From NCBI RefSeq assembly GCF_011440395.1, contig NZ_JAAOIX010000008.1, positions 1 through 64,000 of the forward strand: a stretch of DNA of 64,000 nt, written 5' to 3'. The notes beneath the pieces are model-generated. The model was not told the DNA's origin and searched no databases. It saw only the letters and a list, made by a program, of their open reading frames with translations. Position numbers and translations under genes: made by a program. Source of the stretch: Pseudomaricurvus alcaniphilus (GTDB taxonomy: Bacteria > Pseudomonadota > Gammaproteobacteria > Pseudomonadales > Cellvibrionaceae). Numbering within the stretch: position 1 is the first letter of the stretch; each line of letters starts with the position of its first letter. Shown here piece after piece: positions 37,218-45,778 of this stretch.

Positions 37218-37498
37218 ATGACGGGCAGTCCACTCATATCTCGAATGTGCATTTCTATTCACTCAGCACCGCGCTCGACAATTAGCTCCGGCTGCAAGTG
37301 TGGGTGTCCATGCAAGAGCCATGTAAGAGTCGATGTAAGCATCCCTGAAAACATAGGTGTCCATGTAAGCAGCCGATCCGCAATGGGCTCCCCCCACCGA
37401 TGACGGGCAGTCCACTCATATCTCGAATGTGCATTTCTATTCACTCAGCACCGCGCTCGACAATTAGCTCCGGCTGCAAGTGTGGGTATCCATGCAAA
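37190..37498. repeat. Direct duplication, two copies of about 127 bp
   Basis: 37190-37316 and 37372-37498 are nearly identical, 182 bp apart. Both start at GCCGATCCGC, inside the right outer arm of the palindrome, and run to CCATGCAA. The interval holds shorter echoes of the end (CCATGTAAG at 37361-37369). A partial duplication of the palindromic element is the simplest reading. Confidence 0.9.
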
Positions 37499-37562
37499 GG
37501 TACAAGCATGAGTGTCCAGCTAAGGGTATGGCCGATGCGGATTGGTGCTCGGCACAGGTGTG

Positions 37563-38681
37563 TTAGTAGCGGGGTAGCAGGGACACTTGCAGTTGGCGCT
37601 GGTCTACGAGTGCGGCCGACAAGTCGGTGGCCGCCAGTACTGGTTGCAGAGCTTCGAGGGGGTCGATGCCGTTGATATCGCCGTGCAGCATGGTGGTGTG
37701 GGCGTAGACTTTTGCACTGTCGCTGGCGAACTTCAGTTGCAGGCCGCTCTCTTGGGCCACCCATTGCAGAAAGCCGAAGGCGGTGTTGCCCTCCAGCTCA
37801 AATTGCGGGCCGGATTGATAGATCCACTGCCAGGGTTCACCACTGGGGGCGATGTCGGTTACCCGCACTTCGCTGGCTTGATTGATCACCAGTTGCCGGG
37901 CACCGCCGTCGCTGGCGTCGGCACGGTACTGGTTGCGGCCTGCAGCCAGGGCGATGGCCCCGCGCCGCACCCGGGCCACCATGCGCTCCGGCTCCAGGCC
38001 GAGGGTGAATTGGGTGCCCACGTCGCGAACCTCGCCAAATGGGGTTGTCACCAGCAAACCGGTGGCGGTGCCGGGGTTACTGCTTGACTTGTTGGTACTG
38101 GCGATACTATTGCCGGGGCTAGCGCTAGTGGCAGTGCTGTTGCTATTGCTGTTGCTGTAGCTGTAGCCACTGAAGTCGCTGACGTAGATCTCGCCCGCCA
38201 GCAGCTCCAGCTTGTCCCGCTGGAGGCGCAGGCGAGTTTGGTGATTGAGGCGCACATCGTATTGGCCGTAGCGCAGGGCCAGCAAGCCATCGCTGCCGGT
38301 GGCAACGGTGCTCGGTAGCGTTACGCCCTGGCCCAGGGCTGCAGCGCCGGCGCTGGCTGCCCCGGCTTGCAGGGTTACACCATTACCGTGAACACTGACC
38401 ACTCGGACCTCTGGCAGCGGGTCGTTGTCCCCTGGCAGTGTCAGCAGCAAGCCGGCGCCGACAAGCACCAGCAGGCAGGCGCTGTAGGCAAACTGGCGCC
38501 AGCGGCGCTGGCGGCGCGCGCTTCGGGCCTGGGCCAACTCCCGGCGAAAGCCCGCCTCCCAGCTTTGACTGAGGTGAGCGGGCAGATCTTCACGCTTGCC
38601 CACGGCACGCAGCAGGCGTGCCAGCCGCTGCTCTTCGTCCAGCGGCCCGGGGGAGTCGGGTTTGTTTTCGTCGTTGTTCAT
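37563..38681 (-). CDS. FecR-type anti-sigma/sigma-regulator with C-terminal STN-like domain
   Basis: A 372-residue protein: cytoplasmic N-terminus (1-63), one membrane helix (64-83), and a periplasmic FecR domain (VRVVSVHGNGVTLQAG, LELLAGEIYVSDFS, LLVTTPFGEVRDVGTQFTL). Within the FecR domain residues 170-207 form a Ser/Asn/Thr-rich low-complexity insertion. The C-terminal 80 residues (FLQWVAQESGLQLKFASDSA, IDPLEALQPVLAATDL, DQRQLQVSL) look like an STN/DUF4974-type domain, similar to the one in the receptor. It should relay the signal from receptor to sigma factor across the inner membrane. The sigma gene lies 98 bp upstream on the same strand. Confidence 0.88.
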   Translation of the reverse strand: MNNDENKPDSPGPLDEEQRLARLLRAVGKREDLPAHLSQSWEAGFRRELAQARSARRQRRWRQFAYSACLLVLVGAGLLLTLPGDNDPLPEVRVVSVHGNGVTLQAGAASAGAAALGQGVTLPSTVATGSDGLLALRYGQYDVRLNHQTRLRLQRDKLELLAGEIYVSDFSGYSYSNSNSNSTATSASPGNSIASTNKSSSNPGTATGLLVTTPFGEVRDVGTQFTLGLEPERMVARVRRGAIALAAGRNQYRADASDGGARQLVINQASEVRVTDIAPSGEPWQWIYQSGPQFELEGNTAFGFLQWVAQESGLQLKFASDSAKVYAHTTMLHGDINGIDPLEALQPVLAATDLSAALVDQRQLQVSLLPRY

Positions 38682-38735
38682 AAACTTCTCACTTGCTACC
38701 TCATTGCGCTCACTGCCTTATTTCGCTCGCCACCT

Positions 38736-38795
38736 CATTTAACTACCTGTCATTTAACTATCTGTCATTTAACTATCTGTCATTTAACTACCTGC
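38736..38795. repeat. 15-bp tandem array, four units, over the sigma-factor stop codon
   Basis: Four units of CATTTAACTACCTGT type (38736-38750, 38751-38765, 38766-38780, 38781-38795). They differ only at position 10 (C/T) and at the last base. The TGA stop of the leftward sigma gene (38782-38780) lies at the junction of units 3 and 4, so one unit still encodes the last residues and the rest are downstream. Confidence 0.93.
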
Positions 38796-39397
38796 AAAGC
38801 CACATCGCACACTTCCCGAAAGGCCCGGCGCGCTCGCGCTAACAGCGATTGGGTTGCTTCGTCACTGGTTTGCATCTGCGCGGCGATCTCCTTTGAATTT
38901 AGCCCCTCTATGTATTTGAGTTCCAGCGCCCGGGCGTAGTGCTCCGGCAGTTGATCGAGGGCAAACTGAATCAGGCCGATCAGTTCGCGACGCTGGTTGA
39001 GCGCCTCCGGCTGCAGGCGCTCGTCCAATTCTATGGTTTCGACCACGCTGCGCAGAATTTCGTCATTCAGGTACGGCGTCATCATATCTCCGTGGCGATG
39101 GACTTCCGCCAATTGGCGAGAGATCTCGTGGCGACAGATGCGAATCAACCAGGCCAACAGGGTCGCCTCGCCGCGATAGGTTTCCAGCCGCCGCGCCGCC
39201 TGGGCCAGGGTTTTCTGCACCACTTCGTCGACGTCTGCTTCGATATCCAGCCGGTGGCGGGCGTAGCGGAACAACTTGGGAAAATATTCATCCATGAATG
39301 CCCGTAACGCGCGCTCGTCGCCAGCCAGCACGTTGGCCGCCAGGCGCCGATCACGGAGCAGTTGAATTGCGCTGACCTCAGGGTTATTTTCGCTCAT
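38780..39397 (-). CDS. ECF-type RNA polymerase sigma factor
   Basis: A 205-residue sigma-70-family protein. Region 2 is at about residues 38-98 (YFPKLFRYARHRLDIEADVDEVVQKTL, ATLLAWLIRICRHEISRQ) and region 4 at about 138-197 (LDQLPEHYARALELKYIEGLNSKEIAAQMQTSDEATQSLLARARRAFREV). No region 3, as expected for ECF sigmas. With FecR and the STN receptor it completes a cell-surface signalling unit controlling receptor expression. The C-terminal residues and stop lie in a 15-bp array. Confidence 0.92.
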   Translation of the reverse strand: MSENNPEVSAIQLLRDRRLAANVLAGDERALRAFMDEYFPKLFRYARHRLDIEADVDEVVQKTLAQAARRLETYRGEATLLAWLIRICRHEISRQLAEVHRHGDMMTPYLNDEILRSVVETIELDERLQPEALNQRRELIGLIQFALDQLPEHYARALELKYIEGLNSKEIAAQMQTSDEATQSLLARARRAFREVCDVALQVVK

Positions 39398-39530
39398 ATC
39401 ACTCTATTAGAGGGGCGATGGCGCAAAAATCTATCGCGGCTGCGGTAAAATTCTTCGCTGCCACAAGTTTGATTATTGCAGATACTCTGGTTGTGGCGTG
39501 CCTGGCCAGGGGTCGCGCTATTGCCGCCGC

Positions 39531-41957
39531 CTACATGGAGAGGTATTCGGGCGAGCGCAAGAACTCCAGCATTTCTTCGGCCGGCATGGGTTTGGCGAAG
39601 TAATAGCCCTGGCCCTCGCCGCAGCCCTGGGCGGTCAAATAATCCAGCTGGGCCTGGGTTTCTATACCTTCCGCTACAGTGGTCAATGAGAGTCGTCGGC
39701 ACAGATCCAGCAGGGATGCGACGATAGCGGTGGATTGACTGTTGCTGCCCAGCTGGGCGGTAAAACTGCGATCAATTTTCACCGCATCAATGGGCAGGTT
39801 GCGCAAAAAAGTCAGCGAGGAGTAACCGGTACCAAAGTCATCGAGACTGATTTTGACACCCACCGCACGCAGCTTTTGCAGGTGGCGCTTGACCAGTAAT
39901 TCGTCGGTGAGAATACTGGTTTCGGTCAGTTCAATCTCCAGCCGCGACAGGGGAATCCGGAACTGGCTGGCCAGGGAGATAAAGTTTTCCGCAAAGCTCT
40001 CCTGCACCATTTGCCGGGCGGAAACATTGATGGCGATACGGATGCTGGCAGGCAGCATCTCGTCCCACTCGCGAATGTGATGGAAGGCCTCGGCAATAAC
40101 CCAGCGACCAATATCGTGAATAAGCTGCGACTCTTCCGCCAGCGGGATAAAGTCTACCGGAGAAACCAGGCCGCTGGCCGGATCGCGCCAGCGAATCAGC
40201 GCCTCAAAACCCGCAATCGAGCGACTGGCGAGAGTGATTTTCGGCTGAAAATACAACTCAAACTCGGAGCGCTTCAACCCGGAGGCGATGCGCTGTTCCA
40301 GCTCCAGGCGCTCGTGTACCTGGCTATTGATGGCCTCGGTAAACAGGTAATACTTGTTTTTGCCGAGGCTCTTGGCCTCGTACATGGCCAGGTCGGCATT
40401 GCGCAGCAGGGTATCGGCATCGGCACCATCAAACGGGTAGATGGCGATACCAATACTGGCGCCCACGCTCACCGGGCTGTCATCCAGTATCACCGGCTCA
40501 TTGATATCGGTAATCAGGCGCTCGGCAATCAGCGCGATATCGCGGGCACTCTTGAGGTTATTGAGGATGGCATTGAATTCGTCACCGCCGCGGCGGCTGA
40601 TCATCAAGCCACCTTCATCCGTCTCCCTATCCGGGCTGCCCACCACCAGGTCGCCGCTGCGCAGGGAGTCACTCAGGCGCTCGCCTATGACCACCAGCAA
40701 TTGGTCACCGGCGGCGTGGCCGAGCCGGTCATTGACTTTCTTGAAGTCATCCAGGTCGATAAACAACACGCTCAGCAAGCTGTTGTTGCGCGCTGCAACC
40801 TCGATCATCTGCGCCAGCGAGCGGCGCAAGGTCTCCCGATTGGGCAACTTGGTCAGGGGGTCAAAAAATGCCAGCTGGGTCACCCGATCGTTGGACTCCT
40901 TCAGGCGGCTGCCCATGGTGCGGAAGGAGGCGGCCAGCTCGCCAATCTCGTCGCTGCTGGTAATGGCGATATCCGGCAAGTACTCGCCGGCAGAAATTTT
41001 GCGGGTGGCCCGGTTGAGATGATCCAGTGGGCGAATGACCATCCGCGCCAGCTGAAAATACAGGAAAAACGAGACCAGGGTCACCAGGATTGCAGTCACT
41101 ACCAGCGCGGTGCTGATAATACGGCGAATATTCTGCAGGCGCTTTTCTATATCCACCAGCGACCCCAGCCAGATCGACACACCCACAGGCTGCAGGGTGA
41201 GCTGGTAAGTTTTACCCTCCAACGTCAGCTCAACAAACTTTGCCTCCGGTGCCGCCGTGGCAAGTTGTTCCATAGCATCAGCAGGCACCTGGTCAAAAGC
41301 CAGTGGCTGGCTTTGGGCCAATATTTTGCCGGCGTCATCGCAGTAGAAAAGCTGCATATTGGCCAGTAACCGGCCTTCAATGGCCCGGGTCAAGGCGAGG
41401 GTACTGATGTGCAAACCCAGATAGCCCAGCACTTGGTTGTCGGGGCCTGCAATCGGCCGCATCACCAGAAACAGGCTGGAATTATCCATAACCTCCAACA
41501 ATTGGTACGACAATTGTTTCGCTTTCCAGGCGCTGGCATCAAAGGTTTTTTTAAACGGGAAAACATCCTGGTACTGGGCGGTCCTGACCTGGCTGGCTTC
41601 AATCAACAAGCCGTCCCTGTCATAGGCCGCTGCGGCCACAATATCGAAGTTGAGCGCCAGGCTCTCTTCCAGCACCGCGTTGATGGCACTGGCACTCGCC
41701 GCAGCAGGGGCATCAGTGTAGCGCTGCAAACTGAGCATCAGCGCCGAGCTGCCGGCCAGCAAATCGACATAGGCCTGGTTGCGGGACAACTCAAATTGTG
41801 CGCTGGTGCTGATGCGGGAGGTTATTGCGTACTGGTCTTCGAGCGCGTCGGCATGAAACTTGTTCTTCAGTAGCCAGTAGCCGCCGCTGCCCAATATAGA
41901 CAGCGGTACCACCAGCAGGACAAAGAGAAGAAGCAGGATCTTGCTGCGCAGCCCCAT
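39531..41957 (-). CDS. Membrane-bound GGDEF/EAL c-di-GMP protein with Cache-like sensor
   Basis: An 808-residue protein: membrane helix (residues 8-30), periplasmic Cache-like sensor (about 35-280), second helix (about 285-310), HAMP (about 312-360, MVIRPLDHLNRATRKISAGEYLP), GGDEF (about 368-530) and EAL (about 548-795). The GGDEF active site is intact (SRRGGDEFNAIL), and so is the EAL set (GFEALIRW, ELTETSILTD, DDFGTGYSSL). So it may make and/or degrade cyclic di-GMP in response to a periplasmic ligand. Its ATG directly follows the stop of a possible 66-codon upstream frame. Confidence 0.93.
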   Translation of the reverse strand: MGLRSKILLLLFVLLVVPLSILGSGGYWLLKNKFHADALEDQYAITSRISTSAQFELSRNQAYVDLLAGSSALMLSLQRYTDAPAAASASAINAVLEESLALNFDIVAAAAYDRDGLLIEASQVRTAQYQDVFPFKKTFDASAWKAKQLSYQLLEVMDNSSLFLVMRPIAGPDNQVLGYLGLHISTLALTRAIEGRLLANMQLFYCDDAGKILAQSQPLAFDQVPADAMEQLATAAPEAKFVELTLEGKTYQLTLQPVGVSIWLGSLVDIEKRLQNIRRIISTALVVTAILVTLVSFFLYFQLARMVIRPLDHLNRATRKISAGEYLPDIAITSSDEIGELAASFRTMGSRLKESNDRVTQLAFFDPLTKLPNRETLRRSLAQMIEVAARNNSLLSVLFIDLDDFKKVNDRLGHAAGDQLLVVIGERLSDSLRSGDLVVGSPDRETDEGGLMISRRGGDEFNAILNNLKSARDIALIAERLITDINEPVILDDSPVSVGASIGIAIYPFDGADADTLLRNADLAMYEAKSLGKNKYYLFTEAINSQVHERLELEQRIASGLKRSEFELYFQPKITLASRSIAGFEALIRWRDPASGLVSPVDFIPLAEESQLIHDIGRWVIAEAFHHIREWDEMLPASIRIAINVSARQMVQESFAENFISLASQFRIPLSRLEIELTETSILTDELLVKRHLQKLRAVGVKISLDDFGTGYSSLTFLRNLPIDAVKIDRSFTAQLGSNSQSTAIVASLLDLCRRLSLTTVAEGIETQAQLDYLTAQGCGEGQGYYFAKPMPAEEMLEFLRSPEYLSM

Positions 41958-42158
41958 CTAGCCAGCACCACTGTAGTTGATACCGGCATAGTTGATACCG
42001 GCATAGTTGATACTGGTACAACCGCAACCAGTGGCCATTTCCAGGTCAGGCAAGGGGCGCTGTCGGGGGCACAGCACCAAAGTGTGCGCAGCGCCAGCCA
42101 GCAGGGAACCCGCGCCGTAGATCGTGATGATATCGGTGACCTTGTGCCAGTAAACCAC
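41958..42158 (-). CDS. Possible small leader ORF ending in pentapeptide repeats
   Basis: A 66-codon frame with GTG start at 42158, a GGGAGG ribosome-like site 4-5 bases upstream, and a TAG stop that directly touches the ATG of the GGDEF/EAL gene. The product has a weakly hydrophobic middle (TIYGAGSLLAGAAHTLVL) and ends in INYAG, INYAG, INYSG, encoded by a 15-bp array. It could be a coupling leader for the downstream gene or a chance frame; no family is recognised. Confidence 0.35.
   Translation of the reverse strand: MVYWHKVTDIITIYGAGSLLAGAAHTLVLCPRQRPLPDLEMATGCGCTSINYAGINYAGINYSGAG
41974..42018. repeat. 15-bp tandem array, three units
   Basis: Units TAGTTGATACCGGCA at 41974-41988 and 41989-42003 are identical; the third (42004-42018) differs at two bases. 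The array is 17 bp upstream of the GGDEF/EAL start. Confidence 0.92.
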
Positions 42159-42317
42159 AGTTCCTCCCTGAAGCTACTGAGCGATCTCTAACCCGAGTGA
42201 GAAATCACTGGCCGGGAGCAAGTAACTGCCGGCCTGAAGTGAGCAACTGCCCGCCAGTATAGGACATTACGCGACCGGCGACAGCCTCAGTGAGAGGAAT
42301 TAAGCAATTTAACCGCC

Positions 42318-43784
42318 TCAATCCTCGCGATTCGAGCCGGGCCGGTAAACGCCCACATTCTGGAAGCCGGCAGCGCGCAAATTGGCGGCGTGCAATTGGC
42401 TCATTACGCCTTTTTCGCAGTACAACAGGTATTCCACCTCTGCCTCCAGCCCGGGCATTGCCGAGTCGAGCCGATAGAAAGGTATGTGCTGCACTTCCAA
42501 ATCCGGCAGCGACAGGGGACGCAACTCCTGTTCGTCCGGGTGGCGCACATCAATGACTACCTGGCGGGTGAAATCCTGCGCCGCTGGCGCCTCGCTATCA
42601 CTCAGCAGATCATCCACCACCTGGTCAATCGGCAGTGTGCGCCGGTTAGCCACTGCTGCGTCGAGCACCGCAAAGTCAAAATTACTCTCCTCGGCAGCCA
42701 CCCGCTCCTCCCGTGCCCGAGTGGTGGGTTTGCGCGAGATCACACCACAGTACTCGGGCATCGCCGCAGCAAACTCCTCGGTGCCGATACGGCGGGCAAT
42801 ATCGATAATGTCGCCCTTGTCCATGGTAATCAGCGGCCGCAGGACCAGCGTATTGGAAACACTGTCGATCACCGACAGATTGGTCAGGGTCTGGCTGGAC
42901 ACCTGGGCCACCGCCTCACCGGTGACCAGCGCGCCTATTTCCATTTCCCTGGCGATATTTGTGGCCGCCCTCAACATCATGCGCTTGAGCACCACCCCCA
43001 TCTGGGTGTTGTCGACTTTTTCCAGGATTTCAGACACCACCCCTTCGAAGGGTACCGCCACAAACATCACCCGGTGGGATGCCGCAAATTTGTTCCACAG
43101 GTAGTAGGCCACTTCCTTGACCCCCACCTCGTGCGCCCGCCCACCCAAATTGAAAAAGCAGTAGTGGGTGCGAATGCCGCGCTTGATGGTCAGGTAACTG
43201 GACACGGTTGAATCAAAACCGCCGGAAATAAGCGACAGCACTGGCTCCTGGGTACCCAGGGGAAAGCCGCCGAGCCCCGGCCTCTGGTTTTCGACCACAA
43301 ACAACCGATCGCGCTTGATTTCCAGCTTCACCGTCACGTCCGGGTCCTTCAGCTTTACCCCCCGAGCCGCCGTGTGCTGATTGAGGCCACCACCGACATA
43401 GCGCTCCACCTCGATGGAGGTAAAGTCGTGATCGCCCATGCGCTTGACCCGCACACAGAAGGTCTTCTCGGCCAGGGCTGACCCCCAGATCGCCAGGGTG
43501 CGCTGGAAAATATCGTCCATATCGCCCAGCGGGAACGCCTGCACCTGGGAAAAGTGTGCAATGCCCGGGGTGCGGGCCAGGATATCTGCCACCTGGGCCA
43601 CCTGGGCAGGTTCGCTGCCGTCGGCAAACACATCGATTTTATCCCAGTCGCGAACAACCCTGACCGAAAAGTCGAGGCCGCGAACCAGCTCCTTCAGGTT
43701 ATCCCGCAACACACGGATAAACCGTTTGCGCACGGGTGCACTTTTAATGGTGATCTCGGGGAAAAGCTTGACGATAAACTGCAT
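42318..43784 (-). CDS. thiI: tRNA 4-thiouridine synthase ThiI with C-terminal rhodanese domain
   Basis: A 488-residue protein with ferredoxin-like and THUMP domains (residues 1-165), the PP-loop ATP site SGGFDSTVSSY (about 180-190), and a rhodanese domain at the end (VVIDVRHPDEQELRPL). The active Cys of the rhodanese domain, YCEKGV, is Cys456, the same number as in E. coli ThiI; the partner Cys is in MPEYCGV (Cys346). It makes s4U8 in tRNA and also supplies sulfur for thiamine thiazole. ATG 43784 is used because homology begins there; the frame runs open to 43916. Divergent from glnA. Confidence 0.95.
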   Translation of the reverse strand: MQFIVKLFPEITIKSAPVRKRFIRVLRDNLKELVRGLDFSVRVVRDWDKIDVFADGSEPAQVAQVADILARTPGIAHFSQVQAFPLGDMDDIFQRTLAIWGSALAEKTFCVRVKRMGDHDFTSIEVERYVGGGLNQHTAARGVKLKDPDVTVKLEIKRDRLFVVENQRPGLGGFPLGTQEPVLSLISGGFDSTVSSYLTIKRGIRTHYCFFNLGGRAHEVGVKEVAYYLWNKFAASHRVMFVAVPFEGVVSEILEKVDNTQMGVVLKRMMLRAATNIAREMEIGALVTGEAVAQVSSQTLTNLSVIDSVSNTLVLRPLITMDKGDIIDIARRIGTEEFAAAMPEYCGVISRKPTTRAREERVAAEESNFDFAVLDAAVANRRTLPIDQVVDDLLSDSEAPAAQDFTRQVVIDVRHPDEQELRPLSLPDLEVQHIPFYRLDSAMPGLEAEVEYLLYCEKGVMSQLHAANLRAAGFQNVGVYRPGSNRED

Positions 43785-43935
43785 AGTATTAGACCGGCCC
43801 CAATTTAAGGGCGCTGTAATCCGGGGCGCGGCATTATAAAACATGCCCGGTTCCGTTACACCCGCAAGATCCGGGAATCCGCAGCGGGTCCCGCGCCACC
43901 ATTTCCGCACCAACATAGAGCATAAACCGTATTAT

Positions 43936-43952
43936 TGCCCCAAATTGGACCA
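43936..43952. promoter_or_regulatory. Possible NtrC-binding site upstream of glnA
   Basis: TGCCCCAAATTGGACCA resembles the inverted-repeat NtrC site (TGCACCA-N4-TGGTGCA), with a three-base centre and mismatches in each half. It is about 75 bp upstream of the sigma-54 -24 element, a usual enhancer distance. The match is imperfect. Confidence 0.4.
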
Positions 43953-44025
43953 TCAAGCGCTCGTTAAAGCCGTCGAACAACAGCTAAGTTATTGATTTTC
44001 AGAAATTTATTGCGCCAAAAACAGC

Positions 44026-44040
44026 TGGCATACAATTTGC
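44026..44040 (+). promoter_or_regulatory. Sigma-54 (RpoN) promoter of glnA
   Basis: TGGCATACAATTTGC fits the -24/-12 consensus TGGCAC-N5-TTGC with one mismatch and the exact GG-N10-GC spacing (GG at 44027-44028, GC at 44039-44040). It is about 145 bp before the glnA start. It matches the NtrBC pair encoded downstream. Confidence 0.82.
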
Positions 44041-44184
44041 CCTGTTATTGCTCACTCTCTCTTGCGCCGGCTGTATAAAAAGTGAAGAATGCGTATCGAC
44101 TTTCCGCAACTTCACGCTAAACAGGGCACAAGGAAAGCGCGTTTAAAACAACTCACTTGGTAAGGCCATTCTGGAGGCATCCAC

Positions 44185-45591
44185 ATGTCAGAGAAAACTC
44201 TGAATTTGATCAAAGAAAGCGAAGCTCGCTGGGTAGACCTGCGCTTCACTGACACCAAAGGTAAAGAGCAACACGTAACCATCCCCGCCAAAGAAGTGGA
44301 CGAAGATTTTTTCGAAAACGGCCAGATGTTTGACGGTTCGTCGATCTCCGGATGGAAAGGCATTAATGAATCTGACATGATCCTGATGCCCGATGATAGC
44401 ACTGCTATCCTCGATCCTTTCACCGACGAGCCTACCGTCATCCTGCGTATGGATATCGTCGAGCCTTCTACCATGATGGGCTACGAGCGCGACCCCCGCT
44501 CCGTTGCCAAGCGCGCGGAAGAGTACCTGAAGTCTACCGGTCTGGGCGACACCGCCTTCTTCGGCCCGGAGCCAGAGTTCTTTGTCTTCGACGACATCAA
44601 GTGGGGCTGCGACATGAGCGGCAGCTTCATCAAAATCAACTCCGAAGAAGCAGCCTGGTCCACTGGCACTGAATACGCCGATGGCAACATGGGTCACCGC
44701 CCACGTGTCAAGGGTGGCTACTTCCCGGTTCCCCCGGTCGATTCACTGCACGACCTGCGCGCTGCCATGTGTAATGCCATGGAGCAAATGGGCCTGGACG
44801 TTGAAGTGCATCACCACGAAGTGGCCAACGCCGGCCAGTGTGAGATCGGTGTCAAGTTCAACACCCTGGTGAAGAAAGCCGACGAAGTGCAGATCCTCAA
44901 GTACTGCGTCCACAACGTTGCCCACGCCTACGGCAAGACCGCTACCTTTATGCCCAAGCCAATGGTGGGTGACAACGGTTCCGGCATGCACGTGCACCAG
45001 TCTTTCTGGAAAGATGGCGTCAACCAGTTCTCCGGCGACGGCTATGCCGGCCTGAGTGAAACCGCCCTGTTCTACATCGGCGGTATCATCAAGCACGCCA
45101 AGGCCCTGAACGCCTTTACCAACCCTGGCACCAACTCCTACAAGCGCCTGATCCCGGGCTTTGAAGCACCGGTTATGCTGGCTTACTCCGCCCGCAACCG
45201 CTCCGCGTCACTGCGTATTCCGTACGTTTCATCACCGAAAGCCGTACGTCTCGAAGCCCGCTTCCCGGACCCGATTGCCAACCCTTACCTGTGCTTTGCG
45301 GCCCTGCTGATGGCTGGCCTCGACGGCGTGAAGAACAAGATCCACCCTGGCGATGCCGCGGACAAGGACTTGTACGACCTGCCAGCGGAAGAAGCCAAAG
45401 CCATTCCCCAGGTTGCCGGCTCCCTGCGCGAAGCCCTGGGCTGCCTCGACACCGACCGTGAGTTCCTCACCGCCGGTGGCGTGTTTACCGACGACATGAT
45501 CGATGCCTACATCGAGCTGAAAATGGAAGACGTCTACCGCGTTGAGCACACCACTCACCCGGTTGAATTCGACCTCTACTACAGCGTGTAA
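44185..45591 (+). CDS. glnA: Glutamine synthetase, type I
   Basis: A 468-residue enzyme, the standard length for GS-I. It has the GS beta-grasp domain ([23 protein letters not shown]), [16 protein letters not shown], the glutamate/Mg site ([20 protein letters not shown]), the [12 protein letters not shown] loop, and [10 protein letters not shown]. Tyr397 in [11 protein letters not shown] is the adenylylation site, in the same position as in E. coli. It makes glutamine from glutamate, ammonia and ATP. Expression is probably from the sigma-54 promoter upstream. The last 12 bases of the gene are duplicated just past the stop. Confidence 0.98.
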   Translation: MSEKTLNLIKESEARWVDLRFTDTKGKEQHVTIPAKEVDEDFFENGQMFDGSSISGWKGINESDMILMPDDSTAILDPFTDEPTVILRMDIVEPSTMMGYERDPRSVAKRAEEYLKSTGLGDTAFFGPEPEFFVFDDIKWGCDMSGSFIKINSEEAAWSTGTEYADGNMGHRPRVKGGYFPVPPVDSLHDLRAAMCNAMEQMGLDVEVHHHEVANAGQCEIGVKFNTLVKKADEVQILKYCVHNVAHAYGKTATFMPKPMVGDNGSGMHVHQSFWKDGVNQFSGDGYAGLSETALFYIGGIIKHAKALNAFTNPGTNSYKRLIPGFEAPVMLAYSARNRSASLRIPYVSSPKAVRLEARFPDPIANPYLCFAALLMAGLDGVKNKIHPGDAADKDLYDLPAEEAKAIPQVAGSLREALGCLDTDREFLTAGGVFTDDMIDAYIELKMEDVYRVEHTTHPVEFDLYYSV

Positions 45592-45608
45592 GTAAGTACA
45601 GCGTGTAA
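45580..45608. repeat. Small duplication over the glnA stop codon
   Basis: TACAGCGTGTAA occurs at 45580-45591, ending glnA (Tyr-Ser-Val-stop), and again at 45597-45608, a 17-bp period. Confidence 0.85.
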
Positions 45609-45662
45609 ACGCCGCGCCATCGCTGCAGTCGCCGCCCCGGCAACTGCAGCGCTAACGCAGAC

Positions 45663-45702
45663 AAGGGCGACCCGGAAATTGACACCGGGCCGCCCTTTTT
45701 TT
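45663..45702 (+). terminator. Rho-independent terminator after glnA
   Basis: AAGGGCGACCCGG (45663-45675) pairs with CCGGGCCGCCCTT (45685-45697) with one mismatch and a 9-base loop, followed by a run of T to 45702. Confidence 0.88.
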
Positions 45703-45778
45703 ATGGCCGGAGTAACTCTTTGCCAGCAAATTGCCGGATAGGCTATGATCAAGACTGGTTTGAACCCGGGACGCGACG

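Larger units (their letters stand above)
36492..37562. other. 1-kb repeat-rich noncoding region between the receptor and fecR genes
   Basis: No gene is seen. The receptor and FecR genes converge on this stretch. It holds two copies of a GC-rich segment with an inverted third part (36521-36825), an AT-richer spacer (36840-37015), a nested palindrome (37030-37217) and a near-perfect 127-bp direct duplication (37190-37498). Open frames here come from the repeats. Confidence 0.75.
43785..44184. promoter_or_regulatory. Regulatory region between thiI and glnA
   Basis: 400 bp between divergent starts, with a sigma-54 promoter (44026-44040) and a possible NtrC site (43936-43952) oriented to glnA. 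A ribosome-like site GGAGGC lies before ATG 44185. No other gene is seen. Confidence 0.7.

Noticed and set aside
41791-42027. A 78-codon leftward frame over the GGDEF/EAL start
   Set aside because: It overlaps the real gene start in another frame and is built mostly from the 15-bp array.
42196-42260. A further tandem array of about 21 bp
   Set aside because: Units are too diverged (GAGCAAGTAACTGCC against GAGCAACTGCCCGCC) to be sure of a period.
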